From assembly GCF_016545825.1 (NCBI RefSeq), contig NC_052613.1, positions 58,354,833 through 58,418,832 of the forward strand: a DNA stretch of 64,000 nucleotides, written 5' to 3'. Source of the DNA: Eucalyptus grandis (Eukaryota > Streptophyta > Magnoliopsida > Myrtales > Myrtaceae). The translations under genes and the position numbers were made by a program. Below, piece by piece: positions 22,158 to 34,983 of this stretch (position 1 is its first letter; each line of letters begins with the position of its first letter). The notes beneath the pieces are model-generated. The model did no database searches and was not told the origin of the DNA. It saw nothing but the letters and a program-made list of their open reading frames with translations.

Positions 22158-23000
22158 AAACAATAAAATAATATCACAATGTGTGTAGGATACACGACAA
22201 ATCAAATTGAATCCATTCATTATATGACAATGTGTGAAGGATACACAACAAATCAAATTAAAAAGATTCTATTACTTTTTCATTCTTGAAATTAAAGATG
22301 TCAATATTTTTGAATTAAAGTCATTTGTGATTTATCGTTATCTTTCAAAGAGATAAAGTATAACTAATTTATATTGAAATTGAACCTTATCAATAGGGCT
22401 TTGTAACTTAATTTGCCAAAAAAGAAAGTTATTTGGCTTTATTTGTTTTACAAAGCAAAAAGCAATAAATTTGATTGGGCCAAATTGATAACTTGACATC
22501 CACAAAACGAAAACCACTGGATTCATTTGTAAGCTTAGTAATACCATCACAAAACTATTTGCTTTAACATCAATTTATGTACTGGCCAAAAAAACATTAA
22601 TTTATGTTTTATATGAAATTGGATATCTTGGATGTGGAAAGAAATTAAATTAAATAATTTTAAAAAAGAAATCAAAGAAACCAAAGAAAAGGATTATTCG
22701 CACACATTGGAGGGAGGAGAGAGAGATAACAACAGTTTTAATATCCTAATGTAATGTAGTCTTAATAGTTATCATACTCTATTCATTATATCGAAATGTG
22801 TGATGGATACATGACAAATCAAATTTAAAGATTCTATTAATTTTGCAATTCAAATTAAAAATGTCAATATTGCTAAATTTGAGTTATCGGTAACTTATCG
22901 CTATCTCTCAAAGAGATTAAGTATAACCAATTTATATTGAAATTTAATCTTATCAATAGAGCTTTGTAACTTAATTTGCCAAAAAAAAAAAGAAAAGAAG
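21940..23000 (+). repeat. Degenerate tandem duplication with a period of about 560 bp
   Basis: The two halves share, in order, ACAAAACTATYTGCTTYAACATCAA, GTGGAAAGAAAYTAAA, GAAAAGGAWTATTC and a GA-rich tract. GTATAACYAATTTATATTG (22358 and 22921, offset 563) and GCTTTGTAACTTAATTTGCC also match. Divergence is clearly greater than in the 155-bp duplication. A third partial unit may lie around 21830-21930. Confidence 0.75.
22127..22155. repeat. (GA)n microsatellite
   Basis: Uninterrupted GA dinucleotides inside the first half of the 560-bp duplication. The second half has only a short interrupted version near 22715. Confidence 0.9.
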
Positions 23001-24252
23001 AAGCTATTTTATGGTATACTTTGTTTGGTCCTAAATATTTTGTCGTCGTTCATTTTAACCTTAAATGACCTAAAGAAACTCCCTTTACATGACTTTTCCT
23101 CAATGCGTTTTTGCCCCCGCCAATATGTTTATCTATTCCTGCCAACAAGCCCCTCCTAAACCACTAAGTTGAATCTGATGGCCCTATTTCATTGGTATTT
23201 ATAGTACAATCATCACATAATTCAATTTAACTCAAATTTTACGTGGATTATTTGATAAATCTATAATAAAATAGGAAGTACAAATACATTTAAGTGCAAA
23301 TGTGGATAACAATATAGAACATGACAAAAGTATGCATGGTTATCGTTTGGCTTTGCGTAGCTACAAAGAATATATCCAGTTCAGGGGAAGAAGGCCCATA
23401 AAAATAAACTATATCATTTTTTAAATTCACAAATGTCAAAATAAATAAATAATATCGTTTCTTAAATTTATAGTAGTTTCAATATTTGAACTTGAGCTTC
23501 AATTAGATTTACTTTCTAATCGAGTTTAATCGACGTTCCTCTTAGACAATTGAATTTAATTGAATTGAATAACTAAAGTACGACCATCGTGAACCCGATG
23601 GGAATAAGCCATTGTGCTATAATGTCCTCAATCATTTTAAGTCAAGAAGTGCTCAACTTACTACTTTTGGTCTTCGGGGGCCTAATGCTTCGTGAATCAT
23701 GACTAAGAATGGACAATTCTGGTTAATAAATACACATTAAAGAGTCTAACAAGTAAAGTGCGGAGTGATCGAATCTACTCTAAATTCGATATTTAGGAAC
23801 AATCTCAGTTTTTTGCACATAGCAATAGTGATAATATCAAATGGTTTTATACAAATTAACCCTGTAATATATAAGACTAGTAATCAATTTTTGTTATGTT
23901 ACCTTTTTATTATTGAGACGTTTTCTTTCTTCATTTAACTTGTCTATTCTTTTTACTCAAATACCTCATTGAATTTATTAAAGTGGCTATATTTATCAAA
24001 TTTTGCAAATTATAGTTTAAAATTATTAGCACTGTATATTTTTTATTATCAATAATTTAGTTAATTTAGTTTCATGTCATTTTCTATAACTTTTAATATT
24101 CCATAGTAAGTAGGGGAAAAAGAGAGATTTCCTTTAAAAACACGATATTATATTGTTGACACATGAATTTTTGTTGACTTTTTAGGTATACATTTTATTT
24201 TACAAAAAATAAAAAAAAAATACATGAAAAAAAAGGATGGATAAGATTAAAT
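23001..24252. other. AT-rich DNA, possible LTR start at 24153
   Basis: No coding match is visible. TGTTGACACATGAATTTTTG at 24153 resembles the 5' end of family A LTRs on the plus strand, but I could not find a matching 3' end or target duplication. Confidence 0.35.

Positions 24253-24302
<50 letters not shown>
24253..24302. repeat. (GT)n(GA)n compound microsatellite
   Basis: GT repeats run to about 24276 and are followed directly by GA repeats to 24302. Confidence 0.9.
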
Positions 24303-25181
24303 TAAAATTTTAATAAAAAAATTAAATTAATTAAAAATTAAAAAATTTAAAAAAAAAAAAGAAAATAGAAATAAAATGAGTGGGTTGGTTTTGTCCAGCC
24401 CAGTTTGGCATTTTCCGCTTTCTAAGCCCCATCAACCCCCACCTAGTCTGGTTCTTTCTTTTTGGGGGCCATCTTTTGTTTTTCTTTTTAGCCCATATTT
24501 GTCTTTCTCTTTAGCCCACCTCTTCCATTGTTTTCGAAGCCCACATCAAAATTAAAAAGGAAAAAGAGCCCAGCCCAGCCTCCTTCTAACCTTGCTTCAA
24601 AGGAAAATAAAAGTGCGTGACGTAAGCAAAACCAGAAGGTGAGCTGGCGCACGAGAGAGAAAGAATAACGGACAAGATTCGCGCGAGCGACGATGGCTCG
24701 CGCGAGAAGGAGGAGAGGATGGCGTCAGCCATGGAAGACAGAAAAGTAGCTTGGACTGAAGTAAAAAACCAGAAAGATTCTCAGGGCTGGAGAAGGGGCT
24801 GAAGAAAACCGGGAAATTTTCCATTGATAGTTGCGGTTGTTGGAGTAAGCGGCCGGACTTGGTGGCCGTCAGTTAGAGTAGGCGACCGTCGGTTGGTGTT
24901 GGTTCGGTGGTGATGTGTATTGCCACCGACGATGCGTATAGAGGTTGATTCGGTGCCCAAAATTCAGGTTTGGTTAAGTTGAAGAAGGTGAAAAGATTCG
25001 GGGACAGAAGAAGGTGCAAGATTGAAGAAAAGGATAAAAAGGACAAAAAGACAAAAGGGAGAGAATATAAGAAATTAAGAAAAAAATTAAAAAATAAAAA
25101 TAAATTGAAAAAATTTGATCAGATCGGAATCTAAGTATATGGGTTGGGCCAACAGGTCAGACTGGTAAACCAGTCCAAACC

Positions 25182-25183
<2 letters not shown>
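24303..25183. other. Non-coding DNA, possible LTR interior
   Basis: The order of AT-rich DNA, then pyrimidine-rich DNA with AGCCCA words, then a GC-richer patch at 24640-24960, resembles long plant LTRs. No ends could be paired. A minus-strand frame at 24597-24824 is not recognisable. Confidence 0.3.
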
Positions 25184-25221
<38 letters not shown>

Positions 25222-25235
25222 TAATTAATTAATTA
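25184..25235. repeat. (TAA)n followed by (TTAA)n microsatellite
   Basis: About a dozen TAA units end near 25220, followed by several TTAA units. Confidence 0.9.
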
Positions 25236-27420
25236 AAATTTCAAAAAAATAATTAAAAAGCAATGTACGTTAATTGGGCTAATTTTATTAGGAGGACACT
25301 CAAACTATCATTGACCACCATCGATTATGTGCTGATGAAATGATATTTATCAAAGCTATTTATTATCCTTATGTCAACAAGAGCAATATATAACAAATTT
25401 CCTTATTCGACAACTAAGCCCCTGCTATAATCTCAATTTCATTCAACTCAATTTTCCTCAATAATGTTCTAATCACCTTCTTATCTTCTATGTGACCATC
25501 TCCATTTCTTGTGTGTGCACTTCCCAGATTCCAAACAGATAAAATTGACATTGCATAGGATTATAGAATTACAAAGGAGAGTTACGATTCTCCATTTCTT
25601 GTATGTACACATTTTATGCAGAAGCCTTATACAACAAATACAACATTTAGTCATGTGATTGATGGTCCTCTTTCTATTTGCCTTATAAGGCAGTAACTTG
25701 TGGGTGACATTTTGTCCATGTCTGGCAAAGCAACAAAACTGGCTTCATTCTTTTATTCTGGTCTCCTCCAGCTTCTATTTGATGGCAAACTTTTGAATTT
25801 TGAGATTCTGACTATTATACTGTCTTGCCACCCAGCAATGATGGCTTCTTATTTATGTGGACATACCGATTATTGAGCGTTTGTTGCAAAATCACTTGGG
25901 TTTGAATATAATTTTTTTTAATGTAAATTTGTATATTTCGGGAATCTTGTAGGCTTGTGTTGGCAAGCAGAGTTGTTCCATCGATGTCTTCAAAAATACC
26001 TTTGGGTCGAGGACTTGTGGTTCCATTACCAAGATGCTGGGTGTAGAGCTTGCTTGCTAGCACTTTCGTTTTTAGTCTTTTTATTAGGAATAAATTGTAT
26101 CATTAGTTCAGTCAATGAGATTAACTTCTCTGTTTTCTGCCTTCTTGATAAAGCAGTTTAGTTGTTGCATTAGGTTGTCATAGGGTCAAATCATGCGACA
26201 GAGCAAATACATGCTACAGAGGAATAAAACTCTATTATGTTATTCTCTTTTGATACATTTGCAAAGGACATTGATGGCTAGATTGTGAAGATGTCCTGAC
26301 AAAATTTCCTCACATGAATTTTCTTTTGTGGAGGAAAAAAATTGCAAAATTATCAAATGTTTTGGAATGCTCTAGGGAGATGCAATTGCATGTCAAAAAC
26401 TCTCTAAAGGCCTCTAGGCTAAGGTAGGTCCAAAGGTAATTTGAAATGCTACATTTTAGACTTGCATACCATCAACACGCAGCCGGCGATAATACCATTA
26501 TGTTCCTTCTTTCTTGATTGCCCCTCTCTCTCTCTCTCTCCCCCCTCTCCCCTCGGCTCAAGACCGTCTCTTCAAGCCTACTCTTTTGTGCTTTTTTGAT
26601 AAAAAAAGAAATTGCAATTGATCTTTAAAGATTTTAATCAGTTCGATTATATTCTAAATTTTATGTTGAAAAGGTACATTTTAAGGACATAGTGTAGCAG
26701 CAAATTTTAATTGACATTTGGACAATTTGAGGTAAATATTTTAAGCAACATTCTGACAATTTAAGTGACACTTAGAATAATTTTATTTTTGGGCAGTTCT
26801 TATGTGGCTTTTAGATTAACTATATGCTCCTATTTTGCACTTTTATTTCGCACCATCTCCTTTTAATTTTCTACTAGAGTTAAATGGTTTGAAGATTAGA
26901 GTCTTTTATTTTTCAAGGAGAAATTCAAAATGGCTGTCCTTTGTGCATTTTCAATTGGCTTTAAAATGAATCAAATGTATTCTATCTTTTAAACATATAT
27001 TTCACATCCTTCTCTGTCTTTTTTCCTTTTTTCCTTTTTTTTTTTTTATAATTTGGGTAATATAACTACAAAATCTATTTGACCACTAACTAACATCGGT
27101 AAATTTGGCAATTATCCTTTTTTTTTACTTGACCTTTTTCACTCCAAATTTACATCCACTTTGCCGAAATATATTTCGAAGCCAAAGAAAATGTGGAGCA
27201 AGTTTTCCACATTCCTACTTAATAATCTCTGTTTTTTCCTCCTTTTTATTAATTGTTGAAATTCTAGGATAAAATTTTTCTCAGTAAGTTGATGGGTTTA
27301 TAGTAAGTTGAGAATGAAATTGACATTTTTTATTGACAAAACATTTATCTGTTAATTTGAATTCAATTTGGGATTTTAACTCTATTTGTCATATTTAAAA
27401 GTGCTTGGTATTAATTAAAC
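25236..27420. other. AT-rich intergenic DNA, no gene recognised
   Basis: Short frames on both strands near 25815-26161 match no family I know. A CT-rich run lies at about 26525-26560. The region could hold introns of an eroded gene, but I see no exon. Confidence 0.45.
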
Positions 27421-27439
27421 AATTATTATCATCGAATAA

Positions 27440-27600
27440 ATTAGTTTTGGGTAAATTTGTCATAAATGTACCAATTTAGGGTTTTTTTATTTTGAAAATT
27501 TCCAAGTTTGGGGTTTTTTATGGTAAAAAAAATAGTTTGGGGTAAATTTGTCACAAGTGTACCAGTTTGGAGTTTTTTAAGGTATTAACCCTAAGTTGAT
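27440..27600 (+). repeat. Diverged repeat of a TTTGTCAYAARTGTACCARTTT motif
   Basis: TAAATTTGTCATAAATGTACCAATTT at about 27453 and TAAATTTGTCACAAGTGTACCAGTTT at about 27543 are two diverged copies, each followed by a GGGTTTTTT/GAGTTTTTT run. Confidence 0.65.
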
Positions 27601-28429
27601 AATAAATTCACATTTTTTTATTATTTAACAAAATGGATATATTGATGAAAAATGGACATATTGATGAATGCAAATTGATTCAACCCATGGTTTTTAGTCT
27701 AATGGTTACATATATCATTCTTCCAAGCTCCCAATATCTTAATTGCTTTTAGCAAAATGGGCTTAGGGGAAAACAAAATAAAAAAAGAGCTTGAAAAATT
27801 GGTGTATCACGGGATAAAGAGTTTAAATTTGCCTTATCTCACATCAATATTTAAATTTAATTTTGTTTACTGATTTTTATAGTTATTTGATCTATTATTG
27901 TATCGTATCTCCATGCTCCTATCCGTCAACCTCTTTACTTCTCTCTCCTTGGGACGACAACCTTCCCAACTAGCAATGCTCAGAGAACAACCTCCTCCAC
28001 AAAAGGTTGTCCTAGCAACACTTAGAAGTATTTCCTCCGCTCAGAGGTATGTCCTTTTGATTTTTATTAATCGTGATTAGCGATTGCACCTATGGAGCAC
28101 GAGCTTGTGGCTTTGGATCTCCACATTGTGGATGCTTCCACCCTCAGTGCGTGTGGCTGGTTGAGTATGTTGAGTAGTTTGAGTTGCCCCTTCCGATTGT
28201 TTCCGCCTTTTTGTTAATCGATCTAGGAGGAGCTCATCTCGTGTTTGTAAACTGAACATATCTCATTTGATTGTCTATCTTGGGAACTGTAATCAATCTG
28301 GAGCTAGAGTTTCTCGCTCGGTGCATGTCGAATTGCCGGTTTCATTTGCACAGCTTGTCCTTAGCAATCGAATGTTGATCGTTTGTTGATTGTTATTTTT
28401 TATTTTATAAAAATGAATGGTGACACACC
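27601..28429. other. AT-rich DNA with short unassigned frames
   Basis: Frames at 27898-28080 (plus) and 28077-28259 (minus) are short and without recognisable motifs. Nothing else was identified. Confidence 0.4.
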
Positions 28430-29220
28430 ACTAGAGGTGGCCGGATGCACCCACGAGTGCACAGCACGTGCTTGCCTGTAATTACAATTTTGTCCCTCAC
28501 TTTTCGCAAAATTGCAGTTTTGCCCTTACAATGTTTTAACAATTATGTCCTTCATTTTTCACTCATGTTACCAAACTGACCTATTGACCTAACCCAATCA
28601 TTGGTTGACCAGCATTGACCTCCATAAATCACGTGTAATCATTTTTTGTTCTGCATTTTGTGTAGGAATAATGGCGCGTTTCATACGCATGCCTATATTC
28701 GCAAGTATAGATGAACAAAAGGCGAGACTTAAAGGGCTAATAGCAGAATTAGCTAATTATCAGTGGAATAATGGTGATATAGTGATGCAAGTGATGAGGG
28801 TCAATGAGATGATACAATAAATCATTTGGAATGGTTACCTTATACTAGATTTCGAGAATGTGTCGGCCTTAATAAACACTCTTCCTTCTGAATGGCAAAT
28901 AGTGTTAAATAAACTAAGGGAGGCCAACGTGGTTCCAACTTATAAAAAACTTGCAATAGAGTTTCTAAGGGAATACTCTAGGATTATTGCAATGAAGACT
29001 TCAACCCTCGGGTTGAATGCAACTTGGCGTAGAATGAATGTGCCTTGGAGGAGTCATAAGGGATCTCCAAGGGTCCTTCCATGGCTGCCCAATATGACCT
29101 TAGAATTTTCAGAGGAATTTTTAGAGGAATTTGAAAAGTCTTTCCCTATTTATGAGATGGTTGAAGATCGTGAATTTATTTATTTATTATTTTTCCTAGG
29201 TTGGTTTGAGATATCTTAGG
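28430..29220 (+). pseudogene. Decayed copia leader and gag-like fragment
   Basis: A frame opens at 28671 (MARFIRMPIF), stops at 28818, and continues with SALINTLPSEWQIVLNKLRE and KKLAIEFLREYSRI. The NxLPSEW-type segment is typical of copia gag (UBN2-like). Upstream, at 28470-28560, lie repeated TTTTGTCCCT/TTTTGCCCTT words like those in the Copia-2 leader (41000-41160 on the other strand). It therefore looks like the 5' part of a related element. No LTR was found on either side. Confidence 0.4.
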
Positions 29221-30126
29221 TGTAAATGGCATGTTCATTTAATGAAAATTCAAAAACTTCTTGAATATCATCATTATCGCAAAATCAAAACCAAGACATC
29301 TGCTACTGTCACATACATGTTCTGCTGTTTCTTTTGTCTCCACTGGCGGCAATCAGGATGTGTATTAGAAATCAGATACGAAATCCATCAACTCATTTCT
29401 CGTAATTATCGGTTTGCCAAGACTCATACCGAAAAACGTTAGAAGTACTTACAGATGGCTAACAAGTGACAAGATTTCATTGCACAAACTAAGGGACTCA
29501 CTTGAGGTTCCAATGTTATAGCCGAAGATCGAACCGTCGACTGCAATGATGAGGCATGTTACCACCACATGACATGCGTGCAGGTGGGCAGGAGGCGGGG
29601 GCGGGTAGGTGGGCAGCCGGCCAGCCGGCCAGCGGTGGGTGGGATGGACAGTTACTATGGAAAGACAAAACTAGTCCTTCTCAAATAATTGGTCAAAAAG
29701 AAAAACAGGTTAACGAAAGTCTCAAGAAAATCTAAAAATGTAGATGTTAGTATATGTAGCATAATTTCTCATGTCACCTTGACGAACAGTTACTATGGAA
29801 GCCCTGCAAAGGAACCATCCAAAGTTACAAATATGGGTGACTGCACTAATTACAGAATTATTGTTTTCCAATTATTTAGTGAAGCTCTTGAATATATCCT
29901 TTTATCCCTGGCTTGATTGTTTCAATGCAATTAAGAGACTACAGAAGATTAAACATAAAGCCTATAGAGCAAGCCTGATGAAAATAAGCAACAGGTCGAC
30001 TGTAATTGGAATCGATCCCCAAACTGAATGACAACTAGCAGCTTATCAACCACTGGAACACAGACTGATATTTGCACTACACAAAATGGTAAAGAAGGCC
30101 GGATCAAAATAGGAAGAAGTTCCATG
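29221..30126. other. Non-coding DNA beside the OSCA-like exon
   Basis: No coding match is visible. A short G-rich patch (29580-29650) contains GCCGGCCAGCCGGCCAGCGG. The minus strand may include an intron following the OSCA-like exon, but no later exon was recognised. Confidence 0.4.
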
Positions 30127-30283
30127 CCTATTTGATTCTTGTGGGATATTTGAAATTGAAAGTTTGTCAATATCGCTAGAAGTTACATTCTTAAGTTCAG
30201 CCAGCTCTAAAGTGCTATTCATATAATTTACTGGTACCAAAATAGTGCACGCCAGGAATGCCACTGGAGCAAAAATCTTGAGT
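30127..30283 (-). pseudogene. Isolated exon of an OSCA/CSC1-like cation channel
   Basis: An acceptor GATGCAG ends at 30284. The exon reads LKIFAPVAFLACTILVPVNY, then STLELAELKNVTSSDIDKLS and SISNIPQESNR. This matches the second transmembrane region and following loop of plant OSCA/CSC1-like hyperosmolality-gated channels (LKIF-P-A, LVPVN, SDIDKLSISN). The phase at the acceptor is consistent with a preceding exon ending in GG. After SNR the expected FW-containing continuation is absent, and no first exon or later channel exons were found nearby. I therefore call it a gene relic on the minus strand. Confidence 0.6.
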
Positions 30284-30664
30284 CTGCATCAATGGTATGG
30301 AGAAATTAGAAGAACGGTTTCTAATGCATCTACATTTGTGCATTGCCAACTGAACAGATTTTTAGCTATACATAATAGTTTTAGAGAAAATATCTAGACG
30401 TGTTTGGTATACGAACAGATTGCACTCCACGATGTTCATAACAAGGAAAAACGAACAGTGCAACATCCTTAGTGTAAAAAGAGCTTACTTAGCTGTAATT
30501 AAATTAACCTGCAAACGTACAAGTAGCCAATGTTACCTTGTTTTTCTTTCCCTCCTTTTCAAGTCATGCAACTTCATCCATATTTACAATTCTTAAATGC
30601 CAGAATACTGCATATGACATAACAAAAAATACAAATGATGCTGGTCCTTTTGTCACTGGATCTA
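30284..30664. other. Non-coding DNA upstream of the OSCA-like exon
   Basis: On the minus strand this could be the intron before the exon. The preceding OSCA exon was not found. Confidence 0.35.
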
Positions 30665-30952
30665 CAGGCCCGTTTGGTATTCTATAAAAGCTCTGCAGTG
30701 ATGTTGTCGTAGCTGGGTTGTGATATGATGTGACCACAAATATTAAAGACTTTTGGCATTGCATGTCTTAGAGTTGCCCCCACCGGAGCAACATCTTAGA
30801 ACAAAGTGGAGCAGCTCTCGGAACAGCAGCTGAAAGAGGTTCTGCAACTTAGGAAGCTTCACAATGTCTAAACATTTACCAAAAACATTATTTAAAAAGA
30901 AGCAATCTTTTAAGAGTTGTGGCTTTTGCCTTGCAAATATACTAAACGCCAT
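30665..30952. mobile_element. Small MITE-like element (about 290 bp)
   Basis: CAGGCCCGTTTGGTATTC at the left and ATACTAAACGCCAT at the right are imperfect inverted termini (GGCCCGTTTGGTA / GGCGTTTAGTA). This is the size and terminal form of a hAT- or PIF-derived MITE. The flanks do not give a clean target duplication. Confidence 0.35.
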
Positions 30953-31885
30953 CTAATCTACCCCTAACGTGCTTCTTTTAAGACAATCGGCATACAGGTT
31001 CTCATTCTGGTATGGCAACCAGTAGCATAAGAAGATATTAGTTAACTAAAGGACACAACTTGAGAACGATATCATTTTCATCTTTAGCAAGATATCCCTT
31101 AAAACGGAGCTAGGAGAGCATCTGAGAATGCCTTTAATCCACAAGCGCAACTGAAAATCATCAAAGCAGAAGCAAACGAAAATGGTGCAATAGCAGTAGA
31201 AAACACATGATGGCACTTCCTGCACCCAGTAGCATAAATCTAGGATGAACTAACAAGAGATAACAACATTAATCAAATGCGGCATGACGCATCCATGCAA
31301 CACTAGGAGAGGTCAAAATTTACTTTTGCGCTTCCACAATGTTCCCTTCCTTACTGAGCTTCGTCATCAGCCAAGTAGACCAAGTAATGTCCAATTTCGC
31401 GTCACTACTCGGCAAGTGAACTCTGAAACTGACGGAAGGAGTGATAAACCCTAGAAATGCCCAGAACAGTGGCGATTCTCCTCGCGGCCTTGGCCGAGCT
31501 GAGTGATGATCTCCACAACCCCAACATTCCAAGCCCTTCCAAGGCCACGGCAACAACTCGACCAACACCAAGGGGATCATATTAACATTAGGAATCTCTT
31601 TTAAGTGATTTTACTTTCTTACTTACAGTTTTATTTTAGCAGTAAATTTTCCTCGGAAAAATTTGCCCATTGTTTTCTTTCTTTTTTTCGCGCAAAGGAA
31701 AACCCACTTAATGGGGGAGGGGCAAATCCCAAGCTGACAAATTTCTTTCAGATTTTCTAAAAAAATTAGTAAAAGAGTTTAGTCTGATACTCAATTCTCA
31801 TATCAAAGCACCACGTCAAGTACAGGCGGACAGATGTATATTTATCTAATTGGATCCACTTTCTCTTTCGTTGTACAATGGCCAT
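30953..31885. other. Non-coding DNA with one unassigned minus-strand frame
   Basis: The minus-strand frame at 31320-31580 (86 codons) has no motif that I recognise. A different frame over the same bases reads AKAARRIATVLGISRVYHSF. Either could be an exon relic, but neither can be named. Confidence 0.3.
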
Positions 31886-33018
31886 TGTCGCGACCTCCCC
31901 GAAGTGGGTTCGACCACCTAAGGGTTTTGGCTAATGGATTGCTAAGCCTAGACTTAGCTCGAACTCTCCCAAGCCCATACCAATTTGCAACTTATGATTT
32001 AAGTTCTTAATATGCAAATGATTTTTATCATGGAGTCGCCACTAATCTATTTTTGGTGGGTTGATTAGAAACCCAAGTAAAGTAATTTAAGAATTACTTC
32101 ACTCCTACGAACCGAGAGATTAAATGAGTTCGGGGACTTGGTTACACTAGACTTGTCTAATGCCCTTTCGGTACCTTTTCTTTTAAAAAAAAAAATGTTT
32201 TGCAGGCAGCTTGAATTGATTTTAATTTACCTCCTTAACATATGAAGTGATCATGCGGGTGCGCAAACCACCAATTTAACACCCAGATAAAGCAATGAAT
32301 AAATGGCAGGACTTACCTCATAGTAACAAAAGCATCTGCAATGTTAAATTAGAATTCACATCCGCAATCCTAGATATGATTTCTACTTAACAATGTAATT
32401 TCTCAATTTTGTTTTCACTTTTCCAATGAGAACCTTGCAGTGCATCTAATCTAACATGAAATGGCATGACAATGTGTTCTAAACTACATGACATGAGTAA
32501 AATATTTTTTTGTGTTTTCTTAATGAACATGCAATAATTAAATATGCAAATCAAAATGACCTAATTATAATGACTGGCAATTTTTAATTAAATGAGCCTA
32601 ATTCTACATGCCGTGCATTTTATGAACTTAATCCCACATGACGTGCACATGATATTTCTATTCCTAAAAATGCAATCTATCCTAAAAATTGAAACTAATT
32701 TATCTAAAGACAATTTTTTTTGTATTTTTCATGATATTCGAAATTAAGAAAAATGCAAAAATTACCTAGCTAAATTAAAATTCCATCCAATTTAAACTTA
32801 GGATTAAGTCATACTAAATCCTAATTTAGACTAAGACGTTATTTTAATCTAGCAATTTCTAACCTAGGATGCAAATTGATCTAAACTTAAAATGAGACAT
32901 GCAATTCTATTCTAAAATGCATGATGATTTTTTTTTTATGAAAATTCGTAATTAAAAAACACTAAAAAAAACTACTAGAGTGAAAATTAAAGGGACATGT
33001 TATCTATACTAAAACATG

Positions 33019-33019
<1 letters not shown>

Positions 33020-33065
<46 letters not shown>
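33020..33065. repeat. (AT)n microsatellite in solo LTR copy 2
   Basis: An uninterrupted AT run of about 45 bp that is absent from copies 1 and 3 at the equivalent place. Confidence 0.9.
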
Positions 33066-33067
<2 letters not shown>

Positions 33068-33566
33068 GCAACCTACAAAAAAAACTAGCATCCTAAATTA
33101 ATTAATTTTTTCTTGGGATTTTTTTTTTGTTGTAAAAATTTAAAAACAAAAGCCTATTCTAAATTGATGCGTGCAATTCTTTAAAAAAAAAACTAATATC
33201 CTGAATGCATTTTTTTGGATTTTTGTTATTTTAAAAAAATGAAATAACTAAATATGCTAACCCTAGCCCTAATCTAACTTGCATTTTTTGAAATTTTTTT
33301 ATGCAAAAAAAAAGTTAATTCAAATAACCCGATATCCAATCCAATCAAGATAAGATTAATACCCAAAATTGACGAACCATATCTCGCGCATGAGATCGGG
33401 TTGGTCAATTTTAAATTAAATCACGAATCGAATCTCGGGCATGAGATTGGATTGTCGATTTTTGTAAGAGATCGTGAGTCGGATTTCGGGCACGAAAATC
33501 GAACTCCTAATCCCTAATTTGAGGGGTTATTTCACATTGGAATTTCAATCATGCATTAATGAATAA

Positions 33567-34676
33567 TCACGCTAAAAAACTATATAAAAACAAACTATAA
33601 ACTATGTAAAAAATAAAGATAGAGTAATAATAAAAAAAAAAACTACCTAATGTTCCCCTTTTGCTTTTTTTATCTTTTCCTTTCCCACGCACAGCTTTGT
33701 CGTGGGTCTCTGAAGGGAAGCAGGTCGTCGGTCCGGAGGGGCAGCTCCGGCGAAGGTGAACCAGCAGCGACTGGTGGACTGACGGCGAAGGAGCGGGCAG
33801 GGGGCAGCTTCCGGCAACGGTCGCGACGAGAACGGCTTCTGGCGTTGCGAAAGCTCGGGCGCAGCTGCTGGTGTCGGGCAGAGATGGTGGAGTTGCCGCA
33901 GGTGTCGAGGACGGGCAGGGGCGCGGGATTGTAGCGGCAGCTGCGTCTGGAACTCGCCGGATGGAGGAAGGTAGCGGCGGGGGTTGTTGCAGCGTCGACA
34001 CTCGGAGCTCACCAGCAGGAGGGAGACGATGGCGCGGTGAAGGTGGTGCAGGCGGGGCAGGGCGTCGAGCTGAGGCGTTGGGCGGTGAGCAGGATGGAGC
34101 GATGGGCGTTGCAGATCTCGTGGCGGAAGGTAGGCGTCGCGGGCGGAGGCGTCGTCGGGTCTACGCTCGTGCAGAGCTGGTGCAGAGGACAGCACGAGCT
34201 CGCGGGTGAGGAGGAGCTTCGGCGGCTGGTGGAATGGCAAGGGCAACGGCGACGGAGCAGTGGGCGTGGAGGTGGGGCAGGTCAACGGGGCAGCGCTCGG
34301 GTAGAAAGGGCGTCGGGTCGTCGCGTTCACAGCATGGGGCGACGAACGGCAGTGTTGGTGCGGTGACTGGCGCGAGGGGACAATGGGCGAACCGACACGG
34401 GCCGTAGGCGAGGTTGGGCGTTGAGGTGGTCTGCGGCTTCGGGGCTTCTTTTCAGACGGGGCAGAGGCGTTGGTGGCGGTGGCGGTGGTTTGCAGGAGCG
34501 GAAAGCAGCAGATTCGCTGCTGGGGTCAAGCGGCGTAGGAGTAGAGACCGGTGGAAATCCAGGAGCGAAGAACTCTTGGAGAAGATGAACAGTAAGGGTC
34601 CTGTCCTCTTTTTTTTTTTTTCGTTTTTTTTTTCTGTTCGGTCACTTCTTTTCTCTGTCTCTCTCTCACGTCTCAC
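33567..34676 (-). other. GC island with long minus-strand ORFs in solo LTR copy 2
   Basis: Two overlapping minus-strand frames (144 and 227 codons) cross a G-rich block. The products are Pro/Arg/Ser-rich and end in a Lys-rich stretch; the shorter one then has an aromatic, hydrophobic tail (FFFYYYSIFIFYIVYSLFLY). The Lys-rich to hydrophobic ending resembles those of copies 1 and 3, where the frame ends at the equivalent place. No known domain was found. Confidence 0.35.
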
Positions 34677-34975
34677 TCTCTGCAGTCTCTCTCTTCTGCT
34701 TTTTCTCTTTTTTTTAATCTCCTCCCCCTGACTTCATCTTTTCTTCTTTTGGTTTTTTTCTCTGACGCACTCCCTTCCCTTCACTCGTCTGACCGAAGGA
34801 GAAGCCTTTCACAATGAAATTTTTTTACTTTTTCGCTCCCCTCCCAAACCTCTCGACTGAATTTTTTTTTCTCTTTCCTTCCGTCCTATGTCTCTCTACG
34901 GATAGCTCTCACGAACCTCTCCAGTGAATGCTTCCGTTCTCTTTTTCTTTTTTTCTCAAGCCAAGGATCCTTGCT

Positions 34976-34983
34976 TATTTATA
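34976..34983 (-). promoter_or_regulatory. TATA box of family A LTR, copy 2
   Basis: TATAAATA on the minus strand, about 525 bp from the LTR 5' end (right edge). It is in the same relative context as in copies 1 and 3. Confidence 0.6.

Noticed and set aside
24153..25183. Possible further LTR beginning TGTTGACAC
   Set aside because: No matching end or target duplication could be found, so boundaries cannot be supported.
31320..31580. 86-codon minus-strand ORF that looks gene-like
   Set aside because: Two frames look equally plausible and neither matches a known family; kept only as an unassigned frame.
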